Of a stretch of 64,000 nucleotides of DNA, positions 44,850 to 52,634 are shown piece by piece; position 1 is the first letter of the stretch; each line of letters begins with the position of its first letter. Position numbers and translations under genes: made by a program. The notes under the pieces were generated by a model. The model worked only from the letters and a program-made list of their open reading frames with translations, ran no database searches and had not been told where the DNA came from. This DNA is from Cryptosporangium arvum DSM 44712 (GTDB lineage: Bacteria; Actinomycetota; Actinomycetes; Mycobacteriales; Cryptosporangiaceae): positions 6,540,894-6,604,893 of the forward strand of contig NZ_KK073874.1 in NCBI RefSeq assembly GCF_000585375.1, given 5' to 3'.

Positions 44850-44935
44850 CGTTAAGTTACTTCCGGGTATAAGCCGCAGTCTACTCAACGCGTTCGACAA
44901 AAACCGGCGGGCTCTCGAACAAGCGTTAAGCTAAC
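44850..44935. promoter_or_regulatory. Repeated CGTTAAGYTA sites in acyl-CoA dehydrogenase / tetR promoter region
   Basis: CGTTAAGTTAC (44850-44860) and CGTTAAGCTAAC (44924-44935) are related direct repeats next to each divergent gene. A looser GTTCGA / TCGAAC inverted pair lies at 44892-44897 and 44915-44920. The adjacent TetR is the likely binder. Confidence 0.5.
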
Positions 44936-44951
44936 AATCTGCCATCCGGAG

Positions 44952-45569
44952 GTGACCCTGACCACCGCCCCGCTCCGTCCCCCCGGCCAGAAGGCGCTGC
45001 TGGCCGCGGCGAGGTGGGAGTTCGCCGAGCGCGGCTACGGGGGCGCGTCGATCCGGGACATCGCCCAGCGCGCCGCGGTGAGCCTGTCCGCGCTGTACCA
45101 CTACTACGGCGGCAAGCAGGAGATGCTCTACGCCCTGCTCGACGAGGGCATGGACGTCTACGAGGAGACCTGCGCCGAGGTGCTCGCCGACGTCGGCGAC
45201 GAGCCCGCCGAGCGGCTGGAGGCGCTGGTCGAGGCGCTGATCCGGTTCCGCACCGGGCCCCGGGGCAGCAGCCAGCTCGAGCTCACCGAGTGGCGCAGCC
45301 TCAACCCCGAACAGCACACCGCGCTCCGCGCCCGTCAGGCCGTGGCCACCGACCGGTTCCGACAGGTCATCGCGAACGGCGTCGCACAAGGCATTTTTCT
45401 GACGCCCGAGCCCGACGACGCGCGCCGCATGATCATCGCCGCGTGCAACGCGGTCGCGCAGTGGTACCAGCCCGGCGGCACCACCCCGGTGGAGGTGCTC
45501 ATCGAGCGGTACGCGGGGCTCGCGCTCACCGTGGTGGAGTACCGACCGCGGCGATACCGTCGCTCATGA
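44952..45569 (+). CDS. TetR-family regulator of the acyl-CoA dehydrogenase operon
   Basis: A 205-residue TetR protein: HTH at about 27-62 (ASIRDIAQRAAVSLSALYHYYGGKQEMLYALL) and a C-terminal ligand domain. It is divergent from two acyl-CoA dehydrogenases and heads an operon with a short-chain dehydrogenase, so it probably senses an acyl-CoA or related metabolite. The GTG at 44952 has GGAG directly before it, closer than usual, so the exact start is uncertain. Confidence 0.88.
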   Translation: MTLTTAPLRPPGQKALLAAARWEFAERGYGGASIRDIAQRAAVSLSALYHYYGGKQEMLYALLDEGMDVYEETCAEVLADVGDEPAERLEALVEALIRFRTGPRGSSQLELTEWRSLNPEQHTALRARQAVATDRFRQVIANGVAQGIFLTPEPDDARRMIIAACNAVAQWYQPGGTTPVEVLIERYAGLALTVVEYRPRRYRRS

Positions 45570-46300
45570 GCATCATCGTGACCGGAGCCGGGCAGGGGAT
45601 CGGCCGCGCGATCGTGGAGCGCCTCACCGCCGACGGCGAGGACGTCGTCGCGGTCGATCGGGACGCCGCCGCGCTGGACTGGGTGCCCGAGCACGCGCGG
45701 GTCGTCGCGGACGCGTCCGACGAGGCCGCGATGGAGCGGGCCGCGTCCGCCGCCGTCGCGCTGGGGCCGCTGACCGGATGGGTGAACAACGCGGCGATCT
45801 TCCGGGACCTGTCCGTGCACTCCGCACCCGCTCCCGACGTCTCGGACGCGATCCGGCGCAACGTCGATCTCGTCGTGGTGGGCTCGACCGTGGCCGTGCG
45901 TCGTTTCCGGGCCGGCGGCCACGGCGGCGCGATCGTCAACCTGTCGTCGTGGCAGGCCCGGCTGGCGGTGCCGGGGTCGCTCCCGTACGTGGCCGCGAAG
46001 TCGGCGATCGAGGGGCTGACGCGCTCGCTGGCGGTCGAGTACGGGCCGGACGGGATCCGGGCCAACGTGGTGGCCCCCGGTTCGGTGGAGACCGCGCGGT
46101 ACCGGGAGTACGCGGCGGAGCACCCCGCCGTCGAGGCCGAGATGGCGCGGCTGCACCCGCTGGGCCGGGTCGCGGCGGCCGCGGAGGTCGCCGCGGCGGT
46201 CGCGTTCCTGCTCGGACCCGACGCGAGCTTCATCAGCGGCGTCGTGCTGCCGGTGGACGGCGGACGCACCGCGCTCGGGCACGATCCCGAGGGGCTATGA
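45566..46300 (+). CDS. SDR-family oxidoreductase
   Basis: A 244-residue short-chain dehydrogenase/reductase. The NAD(P) motif is TGAGQGIG (residues 6-13), NNA follows at about 73, and the catalytic Ser-Tyr-Lys set is in NLSSW and YVAAKSA. The substrate is unknown; context suggests a 3-hydroxyacyl or related lipid intermediate. Its ATG overlaps the TetR stop (ATGA), so both are translated from one message. The 3' end overlaps the convergent adenylate-kinase gene by 6 bases. Confidence 0.9.
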   Translation: MSIIVTGAGQGIGRAIVERLTADGEDVVAVDRDAAALDWVPEHARVVADASDEAAMERAASAAVALGPLTGWVNNAAIFRDLSVHSAPAPDVSDAIRRNVDLVVVGSTVAVRRFRAGGHGGAIVNLSSWQARLAVPGSLPYVAAKSAIEGLTRSLAVEYGPDGIRANVVAPGSVETARYREYAAEHPAVEAEMARLHPLGRVAAAAEVAAAVAFLLGPDASFISGVVLPVDGGRTALGHDPEGL

Positions 46301-46957
46301 GTTCCGCTCGGGGCCGCGGGTGATCGGGAGGCCCAGTTCGGTGCGGATCTGTCGCTGGACGGTCACCTTGTCCGGGCGGGCGTCGATCGAGGTGACGAAC
46401 TCCTTGCGGCGGAACAGCTCGAGCACCGGGTTCGTCTTCGAGTGGTAGTCGCGCAGCCGTGATTCCAGCGCGTGCTCGGCGTCGTCCTCGCGGGTCATGA
46501 GCTCGCCGCCACAGACGTCGCAGCGCCCTTCGACCTGCGGCCGGTGGGCGATCAAGTTGTAGTCCATGCCGCAGCGCGTGCAGAGCCGCCGGTTGAGCAC
46601 GCGGCGGCGGACCTCGTCGTCGGGGAGCTCGAGGTGGATCACGCCGTCGATGTCGTAGCTCTCCAGGAAGAACTCGGCCTGCGGACGATTGCGCGGGAAC
46701 CCGTCGACGATGAAGCCGTAGTTCCAGTCGTGCTGGTCGAGCCGGGTCCGCACGAGTGAGCCGACCAGCTCGTCGCTGACCAGCTCCCCGGCGGCCACGA
46801 TCCGGCGCACCTGGGCGCCGATCTTCGTGTGGTGCTGCACGTGCCAGCGCAGCATGTCACCGACGCTGATCTGGACCAGCTCAAAATCATGGGCGAGCAT
46901 CGCCGCCTGGGTGCCCTTCCCGCTGCCCTGCACCCCCATGATCACGTACTTGCGCAT
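46295..46957 (-). CDS. Adenylate kinase family protein with zinc-finger LID
   Basis: A 220-residue nucleoside-monophosphate kinase. The P-loop is GVQGSGKGT (residues 8-16), with FIVDGFPRNRPQ and a LID bearing two CxxC pairs (CTRC, CDVC) that should bind zinc. The C-terminal region after the LID diverges from housekeeping Adk, so it may be a paralogue with altered substrate. Housekeeping adk usually sits with secY and map in the ribosomal-protein region; this copy does not. GAGAAGG lies 8 bases before the ATG. Confidence 0.82.
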   Translation of the reverse strand: MRKYVIMGVQGSGKGTQAAMLAHDFELVQISVGDMLRWHVQHHTKIGAQVRRIVAAGELVSDELVGSLVRTRLDQHDWNYGFIVDGFPRNRPQAEFFLESYDIDGVIHLELPDDEVRRRVLNRRLCTRCGMDYNLIAHRPQVEGRCDVCGGELMTREDDAEHALESRLRDYHSKTNPVLELFRRKEFVTSIDARPDKVTVQRQIRTELGLPITRGPERNS

Positions 46958-47019
46958 GATCGAGACCTTCTCACCGGAACGGCTCCTCCGCCAGCGTGCG
47001 CGCCGCCTGGACCACTTAG

Positions 47020-47151
47020 TACGATCCCGCGCTCGGCCTGAGCGCGCACCTCGACCAGGTCGTGCTCCACATCGTCGCGGAGAGCGGAGCCGGCAACCTG
47101 CTGTGCGCGGTGACCGGCCTGCTGGACGGCGGTCCGCCGGCTCAGCTGATC
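47020..47151 (+). pseudogene. Remnant of an NLLCAV-LLDGG repeat-type secreted protein
   Basis: One frame reads YDPALGLSAHLDQVVLHIVA, then ESGAGNLLCAVTGLLDGG. I recall similar GNLLCAV...LLDGG segments at the C-termini of actinobacterial cell-wall or secreted proteins. A TAG at 47017-47019 stands immediately in front, no start or signal peptide remains, and the frame continues into the antisense of the LysR gene. It therefore looks like a decayed 3' fragment. Recognition rests on memory and is moderate. Confidence 0.4.
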
Positions 47152-47164
47152 GTGACGCCCGCGG

Positions 47165-48016
47165 CTACGGCTGCGGGCGGCCGGCTTCGCGGAGATGGTC
47201 GAGGAACTCCGGCAGGGCGGGATGAGGCGGGGTGCCGGTCCAGGCCACGTAGACCGTGATCGGCGGCACGTCGGCTAGCGGCCGGTAGACGACGCCCGGA
47301 TAGGCGTGGGTGTGTCGGGTCGCCGCCGCGGTGACACCGACCGCTCCCCCGGACGCGATCGCGTTGAGCCATTCGTCGACGTTGTCGAGCTCGACGATCC
47401 GGGTCGGGCGCCGCCCCGGTGGCCACAGGTCGAGGCTCGTGGTGCCGACCGGCGGAATGAGCGCGATGGTCTCCGCGGCCAGGTCGTCGAGCGTGAGGAC
47501 GTCCCGGCCGGCCAGCGGGTGGATGTCGGGAAGCGCGGCCAGCCGGGGCTCGCGGTAGAGCGGGCGGCCGGGGAAGCCGACGGGTTCGCTCCGCAGGAGC
47601 GCGACGTCGACGAGGCCGTGTTCGAGGCCGGCCGTCCGGGTATCGACGCGGTGGACCTCGACCGGGACGTCCGGGTGCGCGGAACGCCACGCACGCAGCA
47701 GCGGGGTCGTCCGGCTCCCGAGCGCGGCCCAGGCGTACCCGAGGCGCAGCGGACGCGGAGCGGCGGCCTCGGCCAGCGCGTCCTGCACCGCGGCCAGGAT
47801 GGTGCGCGCCCGGTCGTAGAGCGCCCGGCCGCGTGGCGTCGGCTCGAGGTGGCGGGTGTCGCGGTCGACGAGCCGCGCCCCGACGCGGTTCTCCAGCTGG
47901 CGCAGGGTGCGCGACAGCGCGGGCTGGGCGATGCCGAGATTCGCCGCGGCGGCGGTGACCGTCCCCGCGTCGACGATGGCCACCAACGCGCGGAGGTGAC
48001 GCAGCTCGACGTCCAT
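47165..48016 (-). CDS. LysR-family transcriptional regulator
   Basis: A 283-residue LysR regulator: HTH in MDVELRHLRALVAIVDAGTV and LGIAQPALSRTLRQLENRVG, then the effector domain. It is divergent from an EamA transporter gene (48087) and probably controls it. ATG 48016 starts the conserved N-terminus; a longer in-frame reading to 48088 would overlap the transporter start. The 70-base gap contains ATAACCG and CGGTATT, a weak inverted repeat. Confidence 0.88.
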   Translation of the reverse strand: MDVELRHLRALVAIVDAGTVTAAAANLGIAQPALSRTLRQLENRVGARLVDRDTRHLEPTPRGRALYDRARTILAAVQDALAEAAAPRPLRLGYAWAALGSRTTPLLRAWRSAHPDVPVEVHRVDTRTAGLEHGLVDVALLRSEPVGFPGRPLYREPRLAALPDIHPLAGRDVLTLDDLAAETIALIPPVGTTSLDLWPPGRRPTRIVELDNVDEWLNAIASGGAVGVTAAATRHTHAYPGVVYRPLADVPPITVYVAWTGTPPHPALPEFLDHLREAGRPQP

Positions 48017-48086
48017 GCCTCGGCAGCATAACCGGTGCTGAAACGGTATTTCCGCCGACGCGTCGAACGCTGGCAGCGTCACCGGC

Positions 48087-49208
48087 ATGACACGGAGGAC
48101 GACCGGCGAGGGCGTCGGGCTGGTGCTGGCGGGGGTGTGCTCGCTGCAGTTCGGGGCGGCGCTGGCCGCGACGCTGTTCCCGGTGCTGGGTGCGCTCGGA
48201 ACGGTGTCGGCGCGGTTGGTGGGTGCGGCCGTCGCGCTCGGCCTGGCAGCGGTGATCGCGGGCCGGGTACGTCAGGCGCGGTGGCGGGTGGCGGTGGTCT
48301 TCGGGCTGCTCACCGCGACCATGAACACGTGCGTGTACCTGGCGGTCGAGCGGCTGCCGCTGGGCGCGGTGATCACGATCGAGTTCCTCGGGCCGCTCGG
48401 CCTGGCGCTGGCGCTGTCCCGGCGCCGGCGTGACGTCGGCTGGGCGTTGTGTGCGCTGGCCGGCGTCGCGCTGCTCGGTGGCGGACTGTCCCGTCCCGAC
48501 CCGCTCGGGCTCGTGCTGACGCTGGTGGCCGCGGTGTGCTGGGCCGGGTACATCGTCCTGAACCGACGATTGGGCTCCGCGGCCGGTGGGGGCGTGTCCA
48601 GCCTGGCGCTGGCGGCGCTGGTCGGGGCGGTGGTGGCGGCCCCCGCCGCCGTGGTGCCCGCAGCCACGCACCCGGCGGCGTTCGCGCTGGGATGCCTGGT
48701 CGGCGTCCTGGCGTCCGCGCTGCCCTACGCCGCGGACCAGCTGGCGCTGCGCCGGCTTCCGGCCCGGGTGTTCGGGGTGCTGATGAGCCTCGGACCGGCG
48801 GTGGCGGCACTGGCGGGCTGGATCGTGCTGGGCCAGGCGATGACGCTGCTGGACTGCGCGGCGATCGCGCTGGTGATCGTCGCGGCGGTGGGTGTCACGG
48901 GCCGCTCAGACGTCGACGTCGTCGAGGAGCGCGATGTTGGCGGCTTCGTCGGGGTCGGGGGTGGGCTCGGAGAGAAATGCGGCGACGCATTCGACGGCGA
49001 CGTCGGGCGCGAGCCGCTTGAGGCTCAGCGCGATGACGTTCGCGTCGTTCCAGAGGCGCGCACCCCGCGCGGTCCACGCGTCCGCGACGGTCGCCGCCCG
49101 CGCCCCCGGCACCTTGTTCGCCGCGATCGCCGTCCCGGTGCCGGTCCAGCACATCAGGACGCCGTAGTCCGCGTCCCCGGCGACGACCGCTCCGGCGACC
49201 CGGCGTGA
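48087..49208 (+). CDS. EamA/DMT-family transporter with anomalous C-terminal extension
   Basis: A 10-TM drug/metabolite exporter (RhtA-like). Two EamA halves are visible: ATMNTCVYLAVERLPLGAVITIEFLGPL in the first and GVLASALPYAADQLALRRLPARVFGVLMSL in the second, ending at about residue 272. The open frame then continues another 100 residues, reading antisense through the convergent rpiB-like gene. This tail is soluble, Arg/Asp-rich and unlike the family, so either the stop was lost or a frameshift lies near 48900. The core transporter is confident; the last third is not. Confidence 0.75.
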   Translation: MTRRTTGEGVGLVLAGVCSLQFGAALAATLFPVLGALGTVSARLVGAAVALGLAAVIAGRVRQARWRVAVVFGLLTATMNTCVYLAVERLPLGAVITIEFLGPLGLALALSRRRRDVGWALCALAGVALLGGGLSRPDPLGLVLTLVAAVCWAGYIVLNRRLGSAAGGGVSSLALAALVGAVVAAPAAVVPAATHPAAFALGCLVGVLASALPYAADQLALRRLPARVFGVLMSLGPAVAALAGWIVLGQAMTLLDCAAIALVIVAAVGVTGRSDVDVVEERDVGGFVGVGGGLGEKCGDAFDGDVGREPLEAQRDDVRVVPEARTPRGPRVRDGRRPRPRHLVRRDRRPGAGPAHQDAVVRVPGDDRSGDPA

Positions 49209-49319
49209 CATCACCGGCCAGTCGCCCTCGACCGTGGCCACCTCGTGGTGCTCGTCGAGGTAGGCCCGCACCGCCTCGACGCACTCGTTGCTGTCGTCCG
49301 CCGCGAACGCGATCCGCAT
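48906..49319 (-). CDS. RpiB/LacAB-family sugar-phosphate isomerase
   Basis: A 137-residue isomerase of the RpiB family (ribose-5-phosphate isomerase B, galactose-6-phosphate isomerase). It begins RIAFAADDSNE, has the catalytic Cys in GVLMCWTGTGTAIAANKV and the ARLWNDANV segment. Some family members act on other sugar phosphates. It directly follows the TRAP-TAXI genes (4-base gap), suggesting it uses an imported substrate or its product. Its 3' part overlaps the EamA reading frame on the other strand. Confidence 0.85.
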   Translation of the reverse strand: MRIAFAADDSNECVEAVRAYLDEHHEVATVEGDWPVMSRRVAGAVVAGDADYGVLMCWTGTGTAIAANKVPGARAATVADAWTARGARLWNDANVIALSLKRLAPDVAVECVAAFLSEPTPDPDEAANIALLDDVDV

Positions 49320-49323
49320 GGGG

Positions 49324-50343
49324 TCACTGTAGGTCCGCGAGCGCCTTCTCCGCGCCGCGGTGCAGCTTCACCGGCTCGGTCCTGCTCGCGGTGTCGAGCG
49401 AGATGTCCTTCGCCGCCTTGTTCGCGGCCACCAGCGCCTGCTGCTTTTCGAACAGCGTCCTGGTGAGGACGCAGGCCAGGTCGGCGTCGAGCGACTCGGG
49501 CACGAGCAGCAGGTTCGGCACCGCGATCGTGGGCACCGCGGCCGGGGTGCCGTAGGTGGCCGCCGGGATCGACGCCTGCTCGTACTCACCGCTGATCTTG
49601 CGCATCGCGGGCAGCAGCGGCGTGATGTCGAGGAACGTCACCCGGTTCTTCGCCGTGGTGAACAGGTCGGTGATGCCGGGCGTCGGCAGGCCGCCCGACC
49701 AGACCATCGCGTCGATCGAACCGCTCTTCATCCCGTCGACGGTCTTCGCGAGGTCGAGGCGCTGGGCCTGGACGTCCTTGGCCGGGTCGAGGCCGGCCGA
49801 CTGGAGCAGGCGGTTCGCGATCACCTCGGTGCCGGACTTCGGGGAGCCGGTGGAGACCCGCTTGCCCTTGAGATCCTCGACGGTGGTGATACCGGCGCCC
49901 GTGCGGGCGATGACCTGCGTGTAGTTGGTGTGGATACGCGACAGCGCGCGGATCGGCTGCGGCTTGCCGTCGAACGCGCCGTTGCCGTTGACGGCGTCGG
50001 CCGCGCTGTCGGCGAGCGAGAACGCGACCTGGTAGTCGCCGCGGACGAGCTGCTGGATGTTCTGGACCGAGGCGCCGGTCTCGGCCGCGGTGGCCTTGAC
50101 CGTGCCGCCGGTCGCGGCGCTGATCTGGTTCGCGTAGGCGTTGCCGATCGCGAAGTAGACGCCGGTGTTGTTGCCGGTCGCGATGCTGATCCGGATGTCG
50201 TCCTTCACCTCGCAGGTGACCGGGGTGTCGGCGTCGTCGGTGGTGGCGGTGTCGCGGCGGCCGCCGCACCCGCTGAGGGTCGCTGTGGCCAGGCCTAGGG
50301 CCAGGGTTCCGCCGAGGATCCGAACCCACCGCTGCCGCATCAT
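49324..50343 (-). CDS. TAXI-family TRAP transporter solute-binding lipoprotein
   Basis: A 339-residue TAXI-type binding protein. A signal peptide ends in the lipobox LSGC, then ISIATGNNTGVYFAIGNAYA and ETGASVQNIQQLVRGDYQVAFSLAD are typical of TAXI proteins, which deliver organic acids (glutamate, oxoglutarate or others) to a TRAP permease. ATG 50343 overlaps the permease stop as ATGA and follows GGAGGAG; a second ATG at 50340 is possible. Confidence 0.92.
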   Translation of the reverse strand: MMRQRWVRILGGTLALGLATATLSGCGGRRDTATTDDADTPVTCEVKDDIRISIATGNNTGVYFAIGNAYANQISAATGGTVKATAAETGASVQNIQQLVRGDYQVAFSLADSAADAVNGNGAFDGKPQPIRALSRIHTNYTQVIARTGAGITTVEDLKGKRVSTGSPKSGTEVIANRLLQSAGLDPAKDVQAQRLDLAKTVDGMKSGSIDAMVWSGGLPTPGITDLFTTAKNRVTFLDITPLLPAMRKISGEYEQASIPAATYGTPAAVPTIAVPNLLLVPESLDADLACVLTRTLFEKQQALVAANKAAKDISLDTASRTEPVKLHRGAEKALADLQ

Positions 50344-52550
50344 CGCGTCTCCTCCGGTTCAGTGCCGTTCGGGTCGTGGGCCGTTGCTCGTGTCCGCGCG
50401 GGGTCTTCTCGCGCGGGGTCTTCTCGCGCGGGGTCTTCTCGCGCGGGGCCTTCGTGCGTGAGGGCGTCCTGCGCGGGGCTTTTCTGCGCGGGGTCTTGTG
50501 GCGCAGGGTTTTGCTGCGCGGGGTCTTGTGGCGCAGGGCTTTGTTGCGCGGAGACATCTTCCGCGGGGGCTTCCTCCGCGAGGGCTTTCGGTGTGGGGAT
50601 GCCGGCGCGACGGCGGTGCAGGGCCGCGGTGGCGATCGCGGCGGCGAAGAGGAGCAGGCCGACCGCCACCGGGAGCGGACGCAGGTACAGCAGGAGCAGC
50701 GCCCCGACACCCGCCAGCACCCGCCCGGCCCGTCCCACCGGCCCGACCCCGAGCACCCAGCCACCGGTCGCCGTGGCCAGCGCCGCCACCCCGAGCGCCG
50801 CGATCACCGTCGCGAGCACCACGGTCGGCACTCCGCCCCGCCCGAGCAACCCGTCGCCGGTGTCGGTGAGCACGAACGCCAGCGGCACCAGGAACGCCGG
50901 CAGCGCGTACTTCAACGCCTGCCACATCGTCGGAATCGCCGCGCCCCCGGTGACCGCCGTCGTGCCCACCGCCGCCAACGCGGTCGGCGGCGTCACCTCG
51001 GACAGCACCGAGTAGTAGAAGACGAACATCGCGGCCGCCGCCGCGGGCACCCCGAGCTCGAGCAGCGCGGGTCCGATCACGACCCACCCGATGATGAACG
51101 ACGCGGTGACCGGCACCGCCAACCCGAGCAGCGCCAGCGCCACGGCCGCGAGCACCGCGGTGAGCGCCAGCGTCGCGACCGGGTCGTCGACGATCGCCCG
51201 AGCCCCGTCGACGAGCAACGACGCGGTCTGGGCGGCGAGCCCGGTCTTCGTCATCGTCGCGGTGATGATGCCCGCCGCCGCGCACACGACCGCGACCGTG
51301 AGCACCCCGCGCCCGGCGTCGGCGAGCGCGGCGAACAGGCGGCGCGGCGTCATCGCCGAGGACCGGTCCAGGAACGACAGTCCGAATGCCAGCGCGGTCG
51401 CGACGAGCACCGCTTCGGCGACCGAACGTCCCAGGAACAGCAGGAGCAGGATGACGAGGAGCGACGCGAAGTGGTAGCCGAAGCGCGCCAGCAGTCGCCA
51501 CGCCGACCGGCCCGCCACCTCCACCGGACGCACCCCGAACCGGCGGGCGTCGATCTCCACCGCGAGCAGGATGCCGAGGTAGTAGAGAACGGTCGGGACC
51601 GTGGCCCAGCCGAGCACCGCCAGGTAGGAGACGTCGAGGTACTCGGCGATGATGAACGCCGCCGCGCCGAGCGTCGGGGGCGACAGGATCGCGCCGACCC
51701 CGGCCGCCGCGAGCATCCCGCCGGCGTTCTCGGCCGGGTAGCCCGCCCGGCGCAGGATCGGCCAGGTGACCGCGCCCACGCTCACGGCGGTCGCGGTGCC
51801 GCTCCCCGAGACCGTACCGAGCAGGAACCCCGCGGCCACGGCCGTACGCCCGGCCGCGCTGCGTGACCGGCGGAACGCGGCCACCGACAGGTCGACGAAG
51901 AACTGGCCCGCGCCGGAGTAGCTGAGCACGGCGCCGTAGAGCGTGAACAGCACGATGTACGTCGCGGCGACGTCGAGCGGGGTGCCGTAGAAGCCGCTGC
52001 CGGAGTTGTAGAGCGCGTCGACGATCTGGTCGGCGTTCAACCCGGCGTGCGCGACCGACCAGGTCTGCGGCAGATAGCCGCCGTAATAGCAGTACGCGAG
52101 CGCGACCAGGCAGACCACCGGGAGCACCCACCCGGTGGTGCGCCGGCACGCTTCGAGCACCAGCACCAGGAGGACGCCGCCGGCGACGACGTCGAGCGGG
52201 TCGAGCAGCCCCTGCCGGTCGAGAAACGCGTTGTAGCCGACGAGAACCGGGTAGGCCGCCACGGCGAGCGCGGCGGCGGCGAGTATCCAGTCGAGCACCG
52301 ACGGCCGGTCGGCGCTTCCCGGCCGCGACCGGTAGCAGAGGAACACCAGCGGCAGGACGATCGCGAGGAACAGGATCAAGTAGAACTGGTTGCCCTGGCT
52401 CAGCGGCCGCAGCGCCTCGTACACCGCGAAGAGGACGACGGCCGCGGCGGCGATCGAAACCGCGAGCCCCACTCGTCCCGCGAGTTGCCTCGCCGGTAGT
52501 TCCTCGTCACGGACGACGACGTCCGGCGCCACGGTCCCGGGGGCGGCCAT
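50340..52550 (-). CDS. Fused TRAP transporter permease (DctQM type, TAXI system)
   Basis: A 736-residue membrane protein combining small and large TRAP permease parts, as TAXI systems do. Segments such as GFLLGTVSGSGTATAVSVGAVTWP and GVGAILSPPTLGAAAFIIAEYL are characteristic. It drives solute uptake with the ion gradient. The last 90 or so residues form a cytoplasmic Pro/Gln/Glu-rich tail built of short repeats (DPAQQNPAPQ and PARED types), unusual for the family. The ATG is at 52550; no clear ribosome site is visible. Confidence 0.9.
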   Translation of the reverse strand: MAAPGTVAPDVVVRDEELPARQLAGRVGLAVSIAAAAVVLFAVYEALRPLSQGNQFYLILFLAIVLPLVFLCYRSRPGSADRPSVLDWILAAAALAVAAYPVLVGYNAFLDRQGLLDPLDVVAGGVLLVLVLEACRRTTGWVLPVVCLVALAYCYYGGYLPQTWSVAHAGLNADQIVDALYNSGSGFYGTPLDVAATYIVLFTLYGAVLSYSGAGQFFVDLSVAAFRRSRSAAGRTAVAAGFLLGTVSGSGTATAVSVGAVTWPILRRAGYPAENAGGMLAAAGVGAILSPPTLGAAAFIIAEYLDVSYLAVLGWATVPTVLYYLGILLAVEIDARRFGVRPVEVAGRSAWRLLARFGYHFASLLVILLLLFLGRSVAEAVLVATALAFGLSFLDRSSAMTPRRLFAALADAGRGVLTVAVVCAAAGIITATMTKTGLAAQTASLLVDGARAIVDDPVATLALTAVLAAVALALLGLAVPVTASFIIGWVVIGPALLELGVPAAAAAMFVFYYSVLSEVTPPTALAAVGTTAVTGGAAIPTMWQALKYALPAFLVPLAFVLTDTGDGLLGRGGVPTVVLATVIAALGVAALATATGGWVLGVGPVGRAGRVLAGVGALLLLYLRPLPVAVGLLLFAAAIATAALHRRRAGIPTPKALAEEAPAEDVSAQQSPAPQDPAQQNPAPQDPAQKSPAQDALTHEGPAREDPAREDPAREDPARTRATAHDPNGTEPEETR
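50396..50455. repeat. 15-bp tandem repeat encoding the TRAP permease tail
   Basis: Three perfect 15-bp units (50396-50440) and a variant fourth encode PARED repeats near the C-terminus of the TRAP permease. A second family of imperfect 15-30 bp repeats (GCGGGGTCTTGTGGCGCAGG type) follows to about 50575. Confidence 0.85.
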
Positions 52551-52600
52551 GCCGGGACATTACCAAGAACGGACATGTCTGTATTGGTCCAGAGATGGCA

Positions 52601-52624
52601 CAGCCCCCGGAAATCCGGGGGCTG
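52601..52624 (-). terminator. Hairpin terminator after the RND exporter gene
   Basis: A perfect 10-bp stem CAGCCCCCGG/CCGGGGGCTG with an AAAT loop lies 11 bases after the leftward RND stop and before the TRAP promoter. There is no T run, typical of actinobacterial hairpin-only terminators. Confidence 0.75.
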
Positions 52625-52634
52625 CACCGTCTAC

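Noticed and set aside
47062-47259. A 65-codon + strand gene before the LysR gene
   Set aside because: The first half looks like a decayed fragment and the second half is antisense to the end of the LysR gene, so an intact gene is unlikely.
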